From contig CAZPQV010000013.1 in the NCBI GenBank assembly GCA_964588705.1, positions 1 through 46,416 of the forward strand: a stretch of 46,416 nt of DNA, given 5' to 3'. Shown piece by piece: positions 8,653 to 17,235 of this stretch. The first letter of the stretch is position 1; every line of letters begins with the position of its first letter. The notes below the pieces were generated by a model. It was given only the letters and a program-made list of their open reading frames with translations, had not been told where the DNA came from and searched no databases. Position numbers and translations under genes: made by a program. The stretch is from CAZPQV01 sp964588705. GTDB taxonomy: Bacteria; Bacteroidota; Bacteroidia; Flavobacteriales; Weeksellaceae.

Positions 8653-9120
8653 ATGAAAAAATCAATTGCAATGGCTGCTTTGGCACTGGCAGTGTCTTTT
8701 ACAGCTATTTCTTGTAAGAAAAAAGTGTCTGATGCAGACCTTACAACTCAGGCTACAACAGTAGTTACTTCTAACCCTACAGCTTCTGTGAAAGTTGAAA
8801 ACGGTGAAGCTCACCTTAGCGGAACTTTCGCTTCTGAGGCAGACAGAGATGCGATGATCGCTTCTCTTAAAGCAATTCCGGGAATTAAGTCGGTTCACGA
8901 TATGACGACTATTGAAGCAGTTGTTGTAAACGAAGTTGACCCTGCGGTTCTTCAGAAAGTAACTGATGCTCTTAAGGATTTCCCATCAGTAAAAGCTGAG
9001 GTTGTAAATGGTGAACTTACACTTACAGGAAACGTTTCTCCTGTTCAGGCAAGAAAAATTAAAGAGTCTGTTGACGCTTTACAAATTGGAAAATACACAA
9101 ACAGTTTAGTAGTAAAATAA
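8653..9120 (+). CDS. Lipoprotein with two BON domains
   Basis: A lipoprotein signal ends in TAISC with the lipidated Cys at residue 21. Two copies of a BON-type unit follow, at about residues 30-85 and 95-155. Both have the turn VENGEAHLSG or VVNGELTLTG, and the second ends in NSLVV. BON domains are thought to bind membranes or phospholipid in the periplasm; the exact role here is unknown. The next gene starts 7 bases after the stop and also carries a BON-like unit, so the two form an operon ending at the terminator near 9569. Confidence 0.8.
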   Translation: MKKSIAMAALALAVSFTAISCKKKVSDADLTTQATTVVTSNPTASVKVENGEAHLSGTFASEADRDAMIASLKAIPGIKSVHDMTTIEAVVVNEVDPAVLQKVTDALKDFPSVKAEVVNGELTLTGNVSPVQARKIKESVDALQIGKYTNSLVVK

Positions 9121-9127
9121 TTTAGAA

Positions 9128-9547
9128 ATGAGCGCATTACAAGATAAATATTCAAGCGTGGTTTCTGCGGCACAGAACGCAGGAATCGGGAACTTACAGG
9201 TAAGAGAGCAGGACGGAATTCTTTATGTTTCCGGAGATGCAACAACTACTGCGGCTAAAGATGCTGTGTGGAACGCTCTTGGAGCAATCGATGCAACATA
9301 TTCAGCTTCAGATATCAACATCAATGTTCAGGTTTCAGGGCTTACAGCAGGAACTAACCTTACGGTGGCAACTGAAGAATCCAACCTAAACATCCGTCAG
9401 GAGCCTTCTACAGATGCTGCAATCGTTGGTAAAGCATCAAAAGGTGAGTTGGTAACTTTGGTAGAGCAATCTACCGACGACTGGTGGAAAATCAGAACTG
9501 CAGATGGCGAAGAAGGATATGCTTATGCAAGATACCTTCAGGCTTAA
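9128..9547 (+). CDS. BON-like plus SH3b domain protein
   Basis: Residues 1-70 resemble a BON unit (VREQDGILYVSGDATT then ININVQVSG). Residues about 78-139 are a bacterial SH3 domain (SNLNIRQEPSTDAAIVGKASKGELV, DWWKIRTADGEEGYAYARYL). There is no signal peptide at the ATG at 9128 and no better upstream start, which is odd because SH3b domains usually act in the envelope. It may stay in the cytosol or be exported by another route. It is coupled to the upstream BON lipoprotein with a 7-base gap and likely works with it in envelope stress or wall contact, which is inference only. Confidence 0.75.
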   Translation: MSALQDKYSSVVSAAQNAGIGNLQVREQDGILYVSGDATTTAAKDAVWNALGAIDATYSASDININVQVSGLTAGTNLTVATEESNLNIRQEPSTDAAIVGKASKGELVTLVEQSTDDWWKIRTADGEEGYAYARYLQA

Positions 9548-9568
9548 TATACCTTAAATAACAATAAG

Positions 9569-9596
9569 AACCTTCGGACTTTTCCGGAGGTTTTTT
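9569..9596 (+). terminator. Terminator of the BON/SH3 operon
   Basis: A ten-base-pair stem AACCTTCGGA / TCCGGAGGTT (one T-G pair) with a CTTT loop runs into a T tract, 21 bases after the stop codon. Confidence 0.88.
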
Positions 9597-9604
9597 ATTT
9601 GGGG

Positions 9605-9706
9605 CCATCCCGTTATAATTTTCCAATGCCTGTTCCAACGCCAAAATTATAACGGGACCGCGCTTTCCGCTATATCCCCGAAGTTTCGGGGGATGCCGCT
9701 GCAATC
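9605..9706 (+). repeat. Two-hairpin dispersed repeat, copy 1
   Basis: The first hairpin is a perfect 14-base-pair stem, CCCGTTATAATTTT (9609-9622) with AAAATTATAACGGG (9643-9656) and a 20-base loop. The second is CCCCGAAGTTTCGGGG (9676-9691). Bases 9662-9706 recur at 46067-46111 with 42 of 45 identical. The element is non-coding and sits between the terminator and the next promoter. Confidence 0.7.
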
Positions 9707-9754
9707 GCTTGTCCGATTTTTCGTCATAAATATCAATTTTTTTCAAAAAAAAAC

Positions 9755-9762
9755 TACATTTG
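9755..9762 (+). promoter_or_regulatory. -7 element of the first symporter gene
   Basis: TACATTTG, followed by C, matches TAnnTTTG(C). It lies 24 bases before ATG 9786 and rules out the longer frame that starts upstream within the repeat. Confidence 0.65.
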
Positions 9763-9785
9763 CAAGATTTCAATTCCGAAAATAT

Positions 9786-11213
9786 ATGAGCCCGAAACTT
9801 CTCAGGATCTTTCCGTTTTTCACACTTACGGTAGTTTCAATTCTTCATGGTATCAATTTTTTTTCTCCGCTTCCAAAAGATTATCTGGTTTTTGGCCATT
9901 TGCTCCTCATTTTGGGAATGGTTACGTATGCGCTTAGAAGAAAAAGTCTTACCACCTGGATCTTAATCAGTATTGTTATAGGTATTATTCTGGGGCGCGA
10001 TTATCCTGGAATTGCATTATCACTCCAACCGTTAAGTCAGGGATTCATCCGTTTGGTAAAAACCATCGTTGGACCGATCCTTTTTGCAACATTGGTTTAC
10101 GGAATTGCCGGACACAACGATCTTAAACAGGTGGGAAGAATGGCCTGGAAATCATTGCTTTATTTCTATACAGCAACCACTTTAGCGCTCTTTATTGGTC
10201 TTGCAGCTATTAATATCACCAAAGCCGGAGTTGGGGTTGATGCATCCAAAATTCCGCATCACGAACTTCCAAAAACTTCACCAACAAAAGATGCCGATCT
10301 TAAAGCATTAGAAATAATTCCGGAAAGCAACCAATGGATTTTTAAAACAACTGCATTTTTCCGTGATGTGTTTCCAGAGAATATCATCAAATCGATTTAT
10401 GAAAACCAGGTTCTTCAGATTGTTGTTTTTGCAGTAATTTTTGGGATTGGTTTAGCTCAGCTTCCTGAACGAAAGAAAAAACCACTTGTAGTTTTCATGG
10501 ATTCTCTTGCGGAAACCATGTTCAAATACACACACATCATTATGTATTTTGCACCGGTTGGCGTTGGTGCAGCAATGGCATACACCGTTGGGCATATGGG
10601 AATTGATATTTTGCGTTATCTGTTCATGCTGTTGTTTACACTCTATTGTGCTTTAATTGCTTTCCTGCTTTTGGTGTTATTACCGATTGCACTTTATATG
10701 AAAGTTCCGATTAAAAAATTTATTGAAGCTATTAAAGAACCCGTTTCCATCGCATTTGCAACAACGAGTTCGGATGCAGCGCTGCCTGTGGTAATGCAGA
10801 ATATGGAGAATTTCGGAGTTCCAAGAAAAATAGTTTCGTTTGTAGTTCCTACGGGTTATTCTTTTAATCTTGATGGTACAACTTTATATCTTTCTTTGGC
10901 TTCTATATTTGTGGCGCAGGCAGCGGGAATGCATCTTTCTTTCGGACAGCAATTACTGATTTGTCTTACGCTGATGATTACCAGTAAAGGTGTTGCCGCA
11001 ATTCCGCGGGCATCATTAATCATTTTGATTGCGACAGCCGACCAGTTTGGATTGCCAACATTCATTATCGCTGCAATCCTTGGGATTGATGAGCTAATGG
11101 ATATGGCGAGAACATCTGTAAATGTTATCGGAAACTGTCTTGCATCGGTTGTTATTGCAAAATGGGAAGGCGAGTTCGATCAGGAAAAAGCATTGGCTTA
11201 TACCGCGGAATAA
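9786..11213 (+). CDS. Dicarboxylate/amino acid:cation symporter (DAACS family)
   Basis: This inner-membrane Na+ or H+ coupled transporter of the glutamate/C4-dicarboxylate family is 475 residues long with about ten membrane segments and re-entrant loops. The serine-rich hairpin is present as ATTSSDAALPVVM, and the substrate/ion motif as FNLDGTTLYLSL. It begins with about 60 extra hydrophobic residues compared with its neighbour (about two extra helices). The start at 9786 is chosen from the -7 element. The next gene is a second member of the same family, probably with different substrate preference (FNLDGT here, VNMDGT there). Confidence 0.88.
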   Translation: MSPKLLRIFPFFTLTVVSILHGINFFSPLPKDYLVFGHLLLILGMVTYALRRKSLTTWILISIVIGIILGRDYPGIALSLQPLSQGFIRLVKTIVGPILFATLVYGIAGHNDLKQVGRMAWKSLLYFYTATTLALFIGLAAINITKAGVGVDASKIPHHELPKTSPTKDADLKALEIIPESNQWIFKTTAFFRDVFPENIIKSIYENQVLQIVVFAVIFGIGLAQLPERKKKPLVVFMDSLAETMFKYTHIIMYFAPVGVGAAMAYTVGHMGIDILRYLFMLLFTLYCALIAFLLLVLLPIALYMKVPIKKFIEAIKEPVSIAFATTSSDAALPVVMQNMENFGVPRKIVSFVVPTGYSFNLDGTTLYLSLASIFVAQAAGMHLSFGQQLLICLTLMITSKGVAAIPRASLIILIATADQFGLPTFIIAAILGIDELMDMARTSVNVIGNCLASVVIAKWEGEFDQEKALAYTAE

Positions 11214-11236
11214 ATCAGTACATCATATAAATTACT

Positions 11237-11264
11237 AACAGCCTTGTTTACAGGGCTGTTTTAT
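11237..11264 (+). terminator. Terminator between the two symporter genes
   Basis: A ten-base-pair stem AACAGCCTTG / CAGGGCTGTT (one T-G pair) with a TTTA loop is followed by TTATTT. Confidence 0.75.
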
Positions 11265-11319
11265 TTGTGAAATTCCGTTTATCTCAGGATTTGTATATTT
11301 AGAAAAAAAAGAACGGCTT

Positions 11320-12621
11320 ATGAGATTGGCACTACATTGGAAAATTTTATTGGGAATGGTATTCGGGATGCTTTTTGGCTACCTGATGAATATGTTTGGC
11401 TTCAAAAACTTCGTTGTGGATTGGATAAAACCATTCGGAACGATTTTTATTAATTCCCTAAAACTCATAGCGGTTCCATTAATTGTGGTGTCCTTAATCT
11501 CCGGAATTACCGAGCTAAAGGATATTGCTAAAATTTCCAAAATCGGTGGCAAAACTATCGGGATTTATTTGTTTACAACATCTGTGGCGGTATCTTTAGG
11601 ACTCGTTTTAGCAAATGTTATCCGTCCGGGAAAATTTGTGAGTGAGGATGCCAGTTCCAACTTATTGGATACCTTTCAGAAAGATGTCGTCGGCAGTATT
11701 GAAAAGGCTCATCAGCAGAAATCTGCAGGCCCTTTACAACCATTGATTGATATTGTTCCTGATAATTTTTTCGCAGCTCTGTCCAGTAATGGAAATATGC
11801 TTCAGGTGATTTTCTTTACAATTTTACTGGGGATTGGATTAATTCTCATCAAAAGAGAAAAAGCTCAACCGGTAATCGATTTCTTCAACGGATTCAACGA
11901 GGTAATCCTCAAAATCATCGATTTGATAATGCTCACCGCACCTTACGGCGTTTTTGCGCTTCTCGCCGCACTGATGGTTGAAATTCCGGATACCAGTATT
12001 TTAGGTGGATTGCTGGCTTACGCCATTACCGTGGTACTTGGATTATTAATCCTTATTGCTGTGGTTTATGCGTCGTTCATTTATTTTTATACTAAAAGAA
12101 ATCCGATAACATTTTTCCAGCAGATTCTTCCGGCTCAGTTGTTGGCATTTTCTACCAGTTCATCTGCAGCGACGCTTCCTGTAACTATGGAAAGGGCTAT
12201 AGAACACGTTGGAGTAGATGAGGAAGTCGCCAGTTTTGTATTGCCTTTGGGAGCAACGGTAAATATGGATGGAACTGCTTTGTATCAGGCCGTGGCTGCG
12301 ATTTTTATCGCTCAGGTTATGGGTATCGATTTATCGCTTTCAGCTCAATTGATGATTATTGTTACCGCTACTTTGGCATCCATTGGTTCTGCAGCAGTTC
12401 CAAGTGCGGGGATGGTGATGCTCGTGATTGTTCTCGGACAAGCCGGAATTCCGGAAGCAGGTTTGGCATTGATTTTTGCTGTTGACCGACCGTTGGATAT
12501 GCTTCGTACGGTGGTAAATGTAACTTCAGATGTTACAGTATCTACGGTTGTTGCAAAATCAGAAGGACTATTAGGTGTGCCAAAGCCAAAAGATTGGGAT
12601 GATGATTATCATACCCAATGA
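11320..12621 (+). CDS. Dicarboxylate/amino acid:cation symporter (DAACS family), second copy
   Basis: This GltP/GltT-like transporter has 433 residues, the usual length. The N-terminus LHWKILLGMVFGMLFGYLMN is typical for this family. The serine-rich motif STSSSAATLPVTM is followed by GATVNMDGTALYQAVAAIFIAQ, and the C-terminal helices carry AVDRPLDMLRTVVNVTSD. The VNMDGT form is usual for glutamate/aspartate carriers, but the substrate is not certain. It has its own unit, separated from the first symporter by a terminator. Confidence 0.9.
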   Translation: MRLALHWKILLGMVFGMLFGYLMNMFGFKNFVVDWIKPFGTIFINSLKLIAVPLIVVSLISGITELKDIAKISKIGGKTIGIYLFTTSVAVSLGLVLANVIRPGKFVSEDASSNLLDTFQKDVVGSIEKAHQQKSAGPLQPLIDIVPDNFFAALSSNGNMLQVIFFTILLGIGLILIKREKAQPVIDFFNGFNEVILKIIDLIMLTAPYGVFALLAALMVEIPDTSILGGLLAYAITVVLGLLILIAVVYASFIYFYTKRNPITFFQQILPAQLLAFSTSSSAATLPVTMERAIEHVGVDEEVASFVLPLGATVNMDGTALYQAVAAIFIAQVMGIDLSLSAQLMIIVTATLASIGSAAVPSAGMVMLVIVLGQAGIPEAGLALIFAVDRPLDMLRTVVNVTSDVTVSTVVAKSEGLLGVPKPKDWDDDYHTQ

Positions 12622-12661
12622 TTTACTATGTTTATTAATTCTAAATAAGGAAATATTTCCG

Positions 12662-12669
12662 TATTTTTG
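12662..12669 (+). promoter_or_regulatory. -7 element of the mrp-nifU pair
   Basis: TATTTTTG matches TAnnTTTG. It overlaps an in-frame TTG at 12667, so translation should start at the ATG at 12688. Confidence 0.6.
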
Positions 12670-12687
12670 TGGGACAATTTAAGTAAT

Positions 12688-13773
12688 ATGTTGAAGAAAG
12701 AACAGGTTCAGGCATTCCTGAAAGAAATAGAAGTGGAAGACTTGGTAAACAATCTTCAGGTGATGGGAAATGATGTGTATATCGATATGACGGCTCATTC
12801 GCCGGCAATGCACGAAAAGAAGAAACTGGAGGTGGCAATGAAGCAGGCTTTTGCTTCAGAATTTGGTGGAGATGGGGTTTTAAAACTAAAGATTGTTTCT
12901 CCGGAGCCTACGCAGGTACAGCAAAATCAGATTAAAGGGAAGATGATTCCCGGGATTAATAATATCATCGCCATTGCATCCGGTAAAGGAGGTGTAGGTA
13001 AATCTACAGTTGCTGCCAACCTTGCGGTAACCCTTGCAAATATGGGCTTTAAAGTAGGATTATTAGATGCCGATATCTACGGTCCATCGGTTCCGACAAT
13101 GCTTGATACCGAAGGGCAAAAACCAATTTCGGTAGAAGTTGACGGTAAAAATATGATGAAGCCTATTGAAAACTACGGTGTGAAAATGCTTTCCATCGGA
13201 TATTTCTCCGGAGCAAATCAGGCCATGGCTTCCAAGGCACTTAACCAAATGATTCGCGACGCACATTGGGGAGAGCTGGATTTCCTTTTGGTTGACCTTC
13301 CTCCGGGAACGGGAGATATTCACCTTTCTATCATTCAGGAAGTTCCGGTAACAGGAGCAGTGATTGTTTCTACGCCACAACACGTTGCTTTGGCCGACGT
13401 AAGAAAGGGTATTGCAATGTTTACGATGGAAAGTATCAATATTCCGGTATTGGGACTGATTGAAAATATGTCTTACTTTACACCGGAAGAGCTGCCGGAT
13501 AACAAATATTATATTTTTGGAAATCAGGGAGCGCAGTACCTGGCTGAAGATTTGGGAATCCCGGTATTGGGAGAAATTCCTTTAATCCAAAGCATCAGAG
13601 AAGCAGGGGATGTCGGAAGACCGGCAGCACTGCAGAAAGGAACGAAGATTGAGGAAATCTACATTCAGACGGCTCAGAATATGATTGAGAGCCTTGTTGA
13701 AAGAAATAAAAATCTTCCGCCAACCGAAGCCGTGAAAATTACTACAATGGCAGGTTGCTCGCCGAAGAAATAA
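12688..13773 (+). CDS. Mrp/ApbC-type P-loop ATPase, Fe-S carrier family
   Basis: A cytosolic ATPase of the Mrp/NBP35 group, thought to carry and insert Fe-S clusters. An N-terminal DUF59/MIP18-like domain (about 1-80) precedes the ATPase, with Walker A SGKGGVGKS at about 98-106, DADIYGPSVP and VDLPPGTGD. The CxxC normally found after ENMS in Mrp is absent: the segment reads ENMSYFTPEELPDNKYYIFG. The only Cys in the protein is near the C-terminus (AGCSPKK). The NifU-domain gene begins one base after the stop, so the two are translationally coupled and may share the cluster-carrying job. Confidence 0.85.
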   Translation: MLKKEQVQAFLKEIEVEDLVNNLQVMGNDVYIDMTAHSPAMHEKKKLEVAMKQAFASEFGGDGVLKLKIVSPEPTQVQQNQIKGKMIPGINNIIAIASGKGGVGKSTVAANLAVTLANMGFKVGLLDADIYGPSVPTMLDTEGQKPISVEVDGKNMMKPIENYGVKMLSIGYFSGANQAMASKALNQMIRDAHWGELDFLLVDLPPGTGDIHLSIIQEVPVTGAVIVSTPQHVALADVRKGIAMFTMESINIPVLGLIENMSYFTPEELPDNKYYIFGNQGAQYLAEDLGIPVLGEIPLIQSIREAGDVGRPAALQKGTKIEEIYIQTAQNMIESLVERNKNLPPTEAVKITTMAGCSPKK

Positions 13774-13774
13774 A

Positions 13775-14035
13775 ATGATGAAAGTTATGAAACACAATAC
13801 AAAACACGAAGAAACTGTAACTAAAGTTCTTGAGGCATTGGAAAGTATCCGCCCATTTCTGAACAGAGACGGAGGCGATATTGAACTGATTGATGTAGAG
13901 GGCGATAAAGTTTTTGTAAAACTGATTGGCAACTGCAATGGCTGCCCAATGAGTTTTTCGACCATGAAACTTGGAGTGGAAAATACGGTGAAGCAGTTTG
14001 CGCCGGAAATTACAGAAGTGGTAAGTGTAGAGTAA
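13775..14035 (+). CDS. NifU C-terminal domain Fe-S scaffold protein
   Basis: An 86-residue protein with the Nfu fold. LESIRPFLNRDGGDIELIDVEGDKVFVKL leads to NCNGCPMSFSTMKLGVE, whose CxxC binds a bridging Fe-S cluster in a dimer. ATG codons at 13775, 13778 and 13787 are all possible; the first lies one base after the Mrp stop. A stand-alone Nfu next to Mrp supports a Fe-S delivery pair in which Nfu supplies the cysteines that Mrp lacks (inference). Confidence 0.88.
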   Translation: MMKVMKHNTKHEETVTKVLEALESIRPFLNRDGGDIELIDVEGDKVFVKLIGNCNGCPMSFSTMKLGVENTVKQFAPEITEVVSVE

Positions 14036-14093
14036 TCAGGTTTATTAAAAGTTTGTCCCGTAGATTCGGGATTGACAGAGTTTTGAAATAATA

Positions 14094-14118
14094 AAAGCGG
14101 ACAGTCGTCCGCTTTGTG
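14094..14118 (+). terminator. Terminator of the mrp-nifU pair
   Basis: A perfect nine-base-pair stem AAAGCGGAC / GTCCGCTTT with an AGTC loop is followed by GTGTTTT. It lies between convergent genes and could act in both directions. Confidence 0.8.
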
Positions 14119-14155
14119 TTTTAATATAGATGCACAGGTGTATCCGTGGCAGTAA

Positions 14156-14575
14156 TTATTCAGCAACTCTCGGTGCAGGTGCTTTCAAAGGCCCTCTTCC
14201 TGCTTCCAAAATCGGAAGGTTGGCTTCCGTAGGAACATAAATTACCGTTTTGTCATTCAAATTATTCTGCTGACGCACCCACAAATATTGGATGTATTTT
14301 TCCGAAAGTGCACCGTTTTCAATTTTGATGGCTTCCGCTGCACCTTTTGCACGTTCCACTTCTGCCTGTGCATTCAGTTTTTCGGCTTCGAGGTTGGCTT
14401 TGGCTTCTTCAATTTTAATTCTTCGGTTTTGTTCCGCTTTGGCGAATTCGGCTTTACCTTCCATTTCCTGCGACCAAACGCGGTATTTTGGGATTCCGTA
14501 CATCATTCCGAACAGAACAATCAGTCCCAAAACTGCCAATAGCAGCAATCCGCTTAAACTCATACTTTTTTTCAT
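14156..14575 (-). CDS. Small membrane-anchored coiled-coil protein
   Basis: Residues 7-27 form one membrane helix. Residues about 35-95 are a charged, Ala-rich coiled coil (KAEFAKAEQNRRIKIEEAKANLEAEKLNAQAEVERAKGAAEA) resembling the coiled-coil part of SPFH/HflC proteins, but no SPFH domain precedes it. The C-terminus has a YLWVRQQNNL motif and a Pro-rich tail. Homologues are often called membrane protease subunit, without direct evidence of function. The gene stands between two terminated units and reads towards the terminator at 14094. Confidence 0.65.
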   Translation of the reverse strand: MKKSMSLSGLLLLAVLGLIVLFGMMYGIPKYRVWSQEMEGKAEFAKAEQNRRIKIEEAKANLEAEKLNAQAEVERAKGAAEAIKIENGALSEKYIQYLWVRQQNNLNDKTVIYVPTEANLPILEAGRGPLKAPAPRVAE

Positions 14576-14611
14576 AGTTTCCTGATTTTTGATGAGGTTA
14601 AAATAAGAAAT

Positions 14612-16231
14612 TTATCCTAAACCAAGTTCTTTTACAGAGATTTCTTTCATCTCTATTTTTCGTACTTTTCCGGAAATCGTCATCGGGAATTCATCAACAA
14701 ACTTCCAATATTTTGGAACTTTATAATGAGCAATTTGTCCTTTACAGAAATCTACCAATTCTTCTTCGGTGATGGTTTCTCCTGCGCGGACTTTTATCCA
14801 TGCCATCACTTCTTCGCCATATTTTTCACTTGGAACACCGATAACCTGCGCATCGAGAATATTAGGATACTGATAAAGGAAATCCTCAATTTCTTTAGGA
14901 GAAATATTTTCGCCACCTCTAATGATGAGGTCTTTTATCCTACCGGAAATATGGATGTAACCTTCGTCGTCCATCATCGCCAAATCACCCGTGTGCATCC
15001 ATCTCGAATGATCGAGAACAGCATTTGTAGCTTCCGGATTATTCCAGTATTTCAGCATTACGGAGTATCCTCTTGTGCAGAGTTCGCCGTTTTCACCGCG
15101 GTTGACAATGGCTCCGGTTTCCGGATTAATGATTTTAATTTCAAGATGATCCTGAATTGTTCCAACAGAATGAATCTGTTTTTCAAAAGGAGTTCCGATT
15201 TTGGTTTGTGTAGAAACGGGTGATGTTTCGGTCATTCCATAGCAGATCGAAACTTCTTTCATATTCATCAGGTTTTCAACTTTTTTCATCACTTCCGGTG
15301 GACAGAGCGACCCTGCCATTACTCCGGTGCGAAGCGATTTTAAATCAAAATCTTTGGATTCCATTTCGTGAAGCATGGCAATAAACATCGTCGGAACGCC
15401 GTAAAGCGATGTGCATTTCTCTTTTTCTACAACCTGAAGTGTTTTTGTCGGTTCGAAACTGTCATTAGGAATCACCATTGTTGCTCCGTGAGAGGTACAC
15501 GCTATATTTCCGATAACCATTCCGAAGCAATGGAAAAAAGGAACGGGAATACAAACTCGGTCGATTTCAGAATAATGAAGTCGTATGCCGATGAAGTATC
15601 CGTTGTTTAAAATATTGTGATGGGAGAGTGTAACACCCTTCGGAAATCCTGTAGTTCCCGAAGTATACTGAATATTCACAGGATCGTCGAACTGCACTTT
15701 CTCTTCCCACTGTTGTAGTTCTTCATCAGAAACCTTTTCGGCACCTTTCAGAAATGCATCCCAATTGTCATCAAAGAAAATTTCTTCTTTTAAAAATGGC
15801 GTAAATTCCCGTGCATCATCAATCATCTGTCTGTAATCGCTTGATTTGAAGCTTAATGCAGCGAAAATATATTTTATTTCTGCTTGGTTGAGCACGAAAC
15901 TCAATTCGCTCGTCCTGTACGCGGGATTGATATTTACCATTATAATCCCAATTCGTGCTGTAGCATATTGCAGCAACACCCATTCATAACGATTTGGAGA
16001 CCAAATCCCAAGTCTGTCGCCGGCTTTTACACCGAGATGAATAAGGGCTTTGGCAACATCCGAAACCTGCTGATTGAATTCTTTATAAGTTGCCCTGTAA
16101 TTCTGATGTGCAGAAATAAGCGCTTCGTTTTCAGGAAATTTTAATGTGGTATTATGAAGATTTTCGCCAATAGTTTCGCCTAAAAGCGGGATTTTCGATT
16201 CACCGTGAACGTAAGATAATTGAGTAGCCAT
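14612..16231 (-). CDS. AMP-forming acyl-CoA synthetase
   Basis: It activates a carboxylic acid, probably a medium or long fatty acid, to an acyl-AMP and then acyl-CoA. The AMP-binding P-loop reads YTSGTTGFPKGVTLSH, followed by YGMTETSPVS, TGDLAMMDDEGY, GRIKDLIIRGGENI and the C-terminal catalytic lysine in TISGKVRKIEM. 539 residues is the usual length. ATG at 16231 (MATQLSYVHGES) is preferred to the in-frame ATG at 16249. It could feed beta-oxidation, but no such genes lie nearby. Confidence 0.87.
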   Translation of the reverse strand: MATQLSYVHGESKIPLLGETIGENLHNTTLKFPENEALISAHQNYRATYKEFNQQVSDVAKALIHLGVKAGDRLGIWSPNRYEWVLLQYATARIGIIMVNINPAYRTSELSFVLNQAEIKYIFAALSFKSSDYRQMIDDAREFTPFLKEEIFFDDNWDAFLKGAEKVSDEELQQWEEKVQFDDPVNIQYTSGTTGFPKGVTLSHHNILNNGYFIGIRLHYSEIDRVCIPVPFFHCFGMVIGNIACTSHGATMVIPNDSFEPTKTLQVVEKEKCTSLYGVPTMFIAMLHEMESKDFDLKSLRTGVMAGSLCPPEVMKKVENLMNMKEVSICYGMTETSPVSTQTKIGTPFEKQIHSVGTIQDHLEIKIINPETGAIVNRGENGELCTRGYSVMLKYWNNPEATNAVLDHSRWMHTGDLAMMDDEGYIHISGRIKDLIIRGGENISPKEIEDFLYQYPNILDAQVIGVPSEKYGEEVMAWIKVRAGETITEEELVDFCKGQIAHYKVPKYWKFVDEFPMTISGKVRKIEMKEISVKELGLG

Positions 16232-16310
16232 AAAAAAACTGACATTCAATTTGTTGAATATCAGTTATAAAAATAGAAAATATATTTCTTTGAATGACTA
16301 AAAACTATAT

Positions 16311-17216
16311 CTATTTAGCAAGATTTGCCTTTTTGTCTTTCTTTAAATTATGATATATGCTGTGCACCAAACCGTCTGCAACAGAAATTTTAGGTACAAA
16401 TATCTTTGGAATGTTTCCCCAGGACATCACTTTGGTGAAGATTTCAAGTGCTGGGACCAAAACGTCGGCACGGTCTTCACGAAGGTTATATTTTGTCATT
16501 CTTTCGGCAACTTTCAGAGATGAAAATTCTTTGTAATAATTTTTCAGAGTGAGGATCGAAAGCGGTTTTCCGTCTTTGGTTTTGCTTAATGAAAAAATCT
16601 TGTTGATGTTTCCACCCGAACCGATGGCAATGATTGGCTTTTTACCGATGATTTTATTTTTAATTTCATCCTTCATTTCTTTCCAATGGGTTTCGGTTAC
16701 CAAACCGTTCAACAAACGAATCGTTCCGATATTGAAGGATTGCTTGTATTTCATTTTTCCGTTTTCGAAATACATCAGTTCGGTAGAACCACCACCAACG
16801 TCGATGTAGATATAGCCGAAGTTCTTATCAAGGGTTTCTGCAACGTGGTTTTCGTAAATTAAACTTGCCTCTTCATCTCCGGAAATAATCTCGATATCGA
16901 TGCCTGAAGTTTCCTTTACCATTTTCCTTATTTCGTCTCCATTTTTTGCATCACGCATGGCACTTGTGGCGCAGGCACGGTAATGTTCAACATTGTAAAT
17001 TTTCATCAGATCAGCAAAAACTTTCATCGAATTGATTACCATTTCCTTACGTTCCTCACGAATTTCACCAAAACTGAAAACATCCATCCCCAAACGCAAA
17101 GGTATCCGCAGAAGGTTGAGCTTTATGAAATCAGCCTGTCCTTTTTTTACTTCAGTTACTTCATTTATCAGCAGTCTTGCTGCGTTACTTCCAATATCTA
17201 TTGCTGCAATTTTCAT
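16311..17216 (-). CDS. Ppx/GppA family phosphatase (exopolyphosphatase)
   Basis: Cytosolic hydrolase of the ASKHA fold that removes phosphate from polyphosphate chains or from pppGpp. The phosphate-1 motif is AAIDIGSNAARLL near the N-terminus, and phosphate-2 is YIDVGGGSTELM. At 301 residues it is the short form without the C-terminal HD-like domain of E. coli Ppx/GppA. It lies 19 bases downstream of ppk1, so synthesis and breakdown of polyphosphate are co-transcribed. Confidence 0.88.
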   Translation of the reverse strand: MKIAAIDIGSNAARLLINEVTEVKKGQADFIKLNLLRIPLRLGMDVFSFGEIREERKEMVINSMKVFADLMKIYNVEHYRACATSAMRDAKNGDEIRKMVKETSGIDIEIISGDEEASLIYENHVAETLDKNFGYIYIDVGGGSTELMYFENGKMKYKQSFNIGTIRLLNGLVTETHWKEMKDEIKNKIIGKKPIIAIGSGGNINKIFSLSKTKDGKPLSILTLKNYYKEFSSLKVAERMTKYNLREDRADVLVPALEIFTKVMSWGNIPKIFVPKISVADGLVHSIYHNLKKDKKANLAK

Positions 17217-17235
17217 CGGCTTATTTTCTGTAAAA

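Noticed and set aside
9693..9785. A longer N-terminus for the first symporter
   Set aside because: It would be translated from repeat DNA upstream of the promoter element at 9755.
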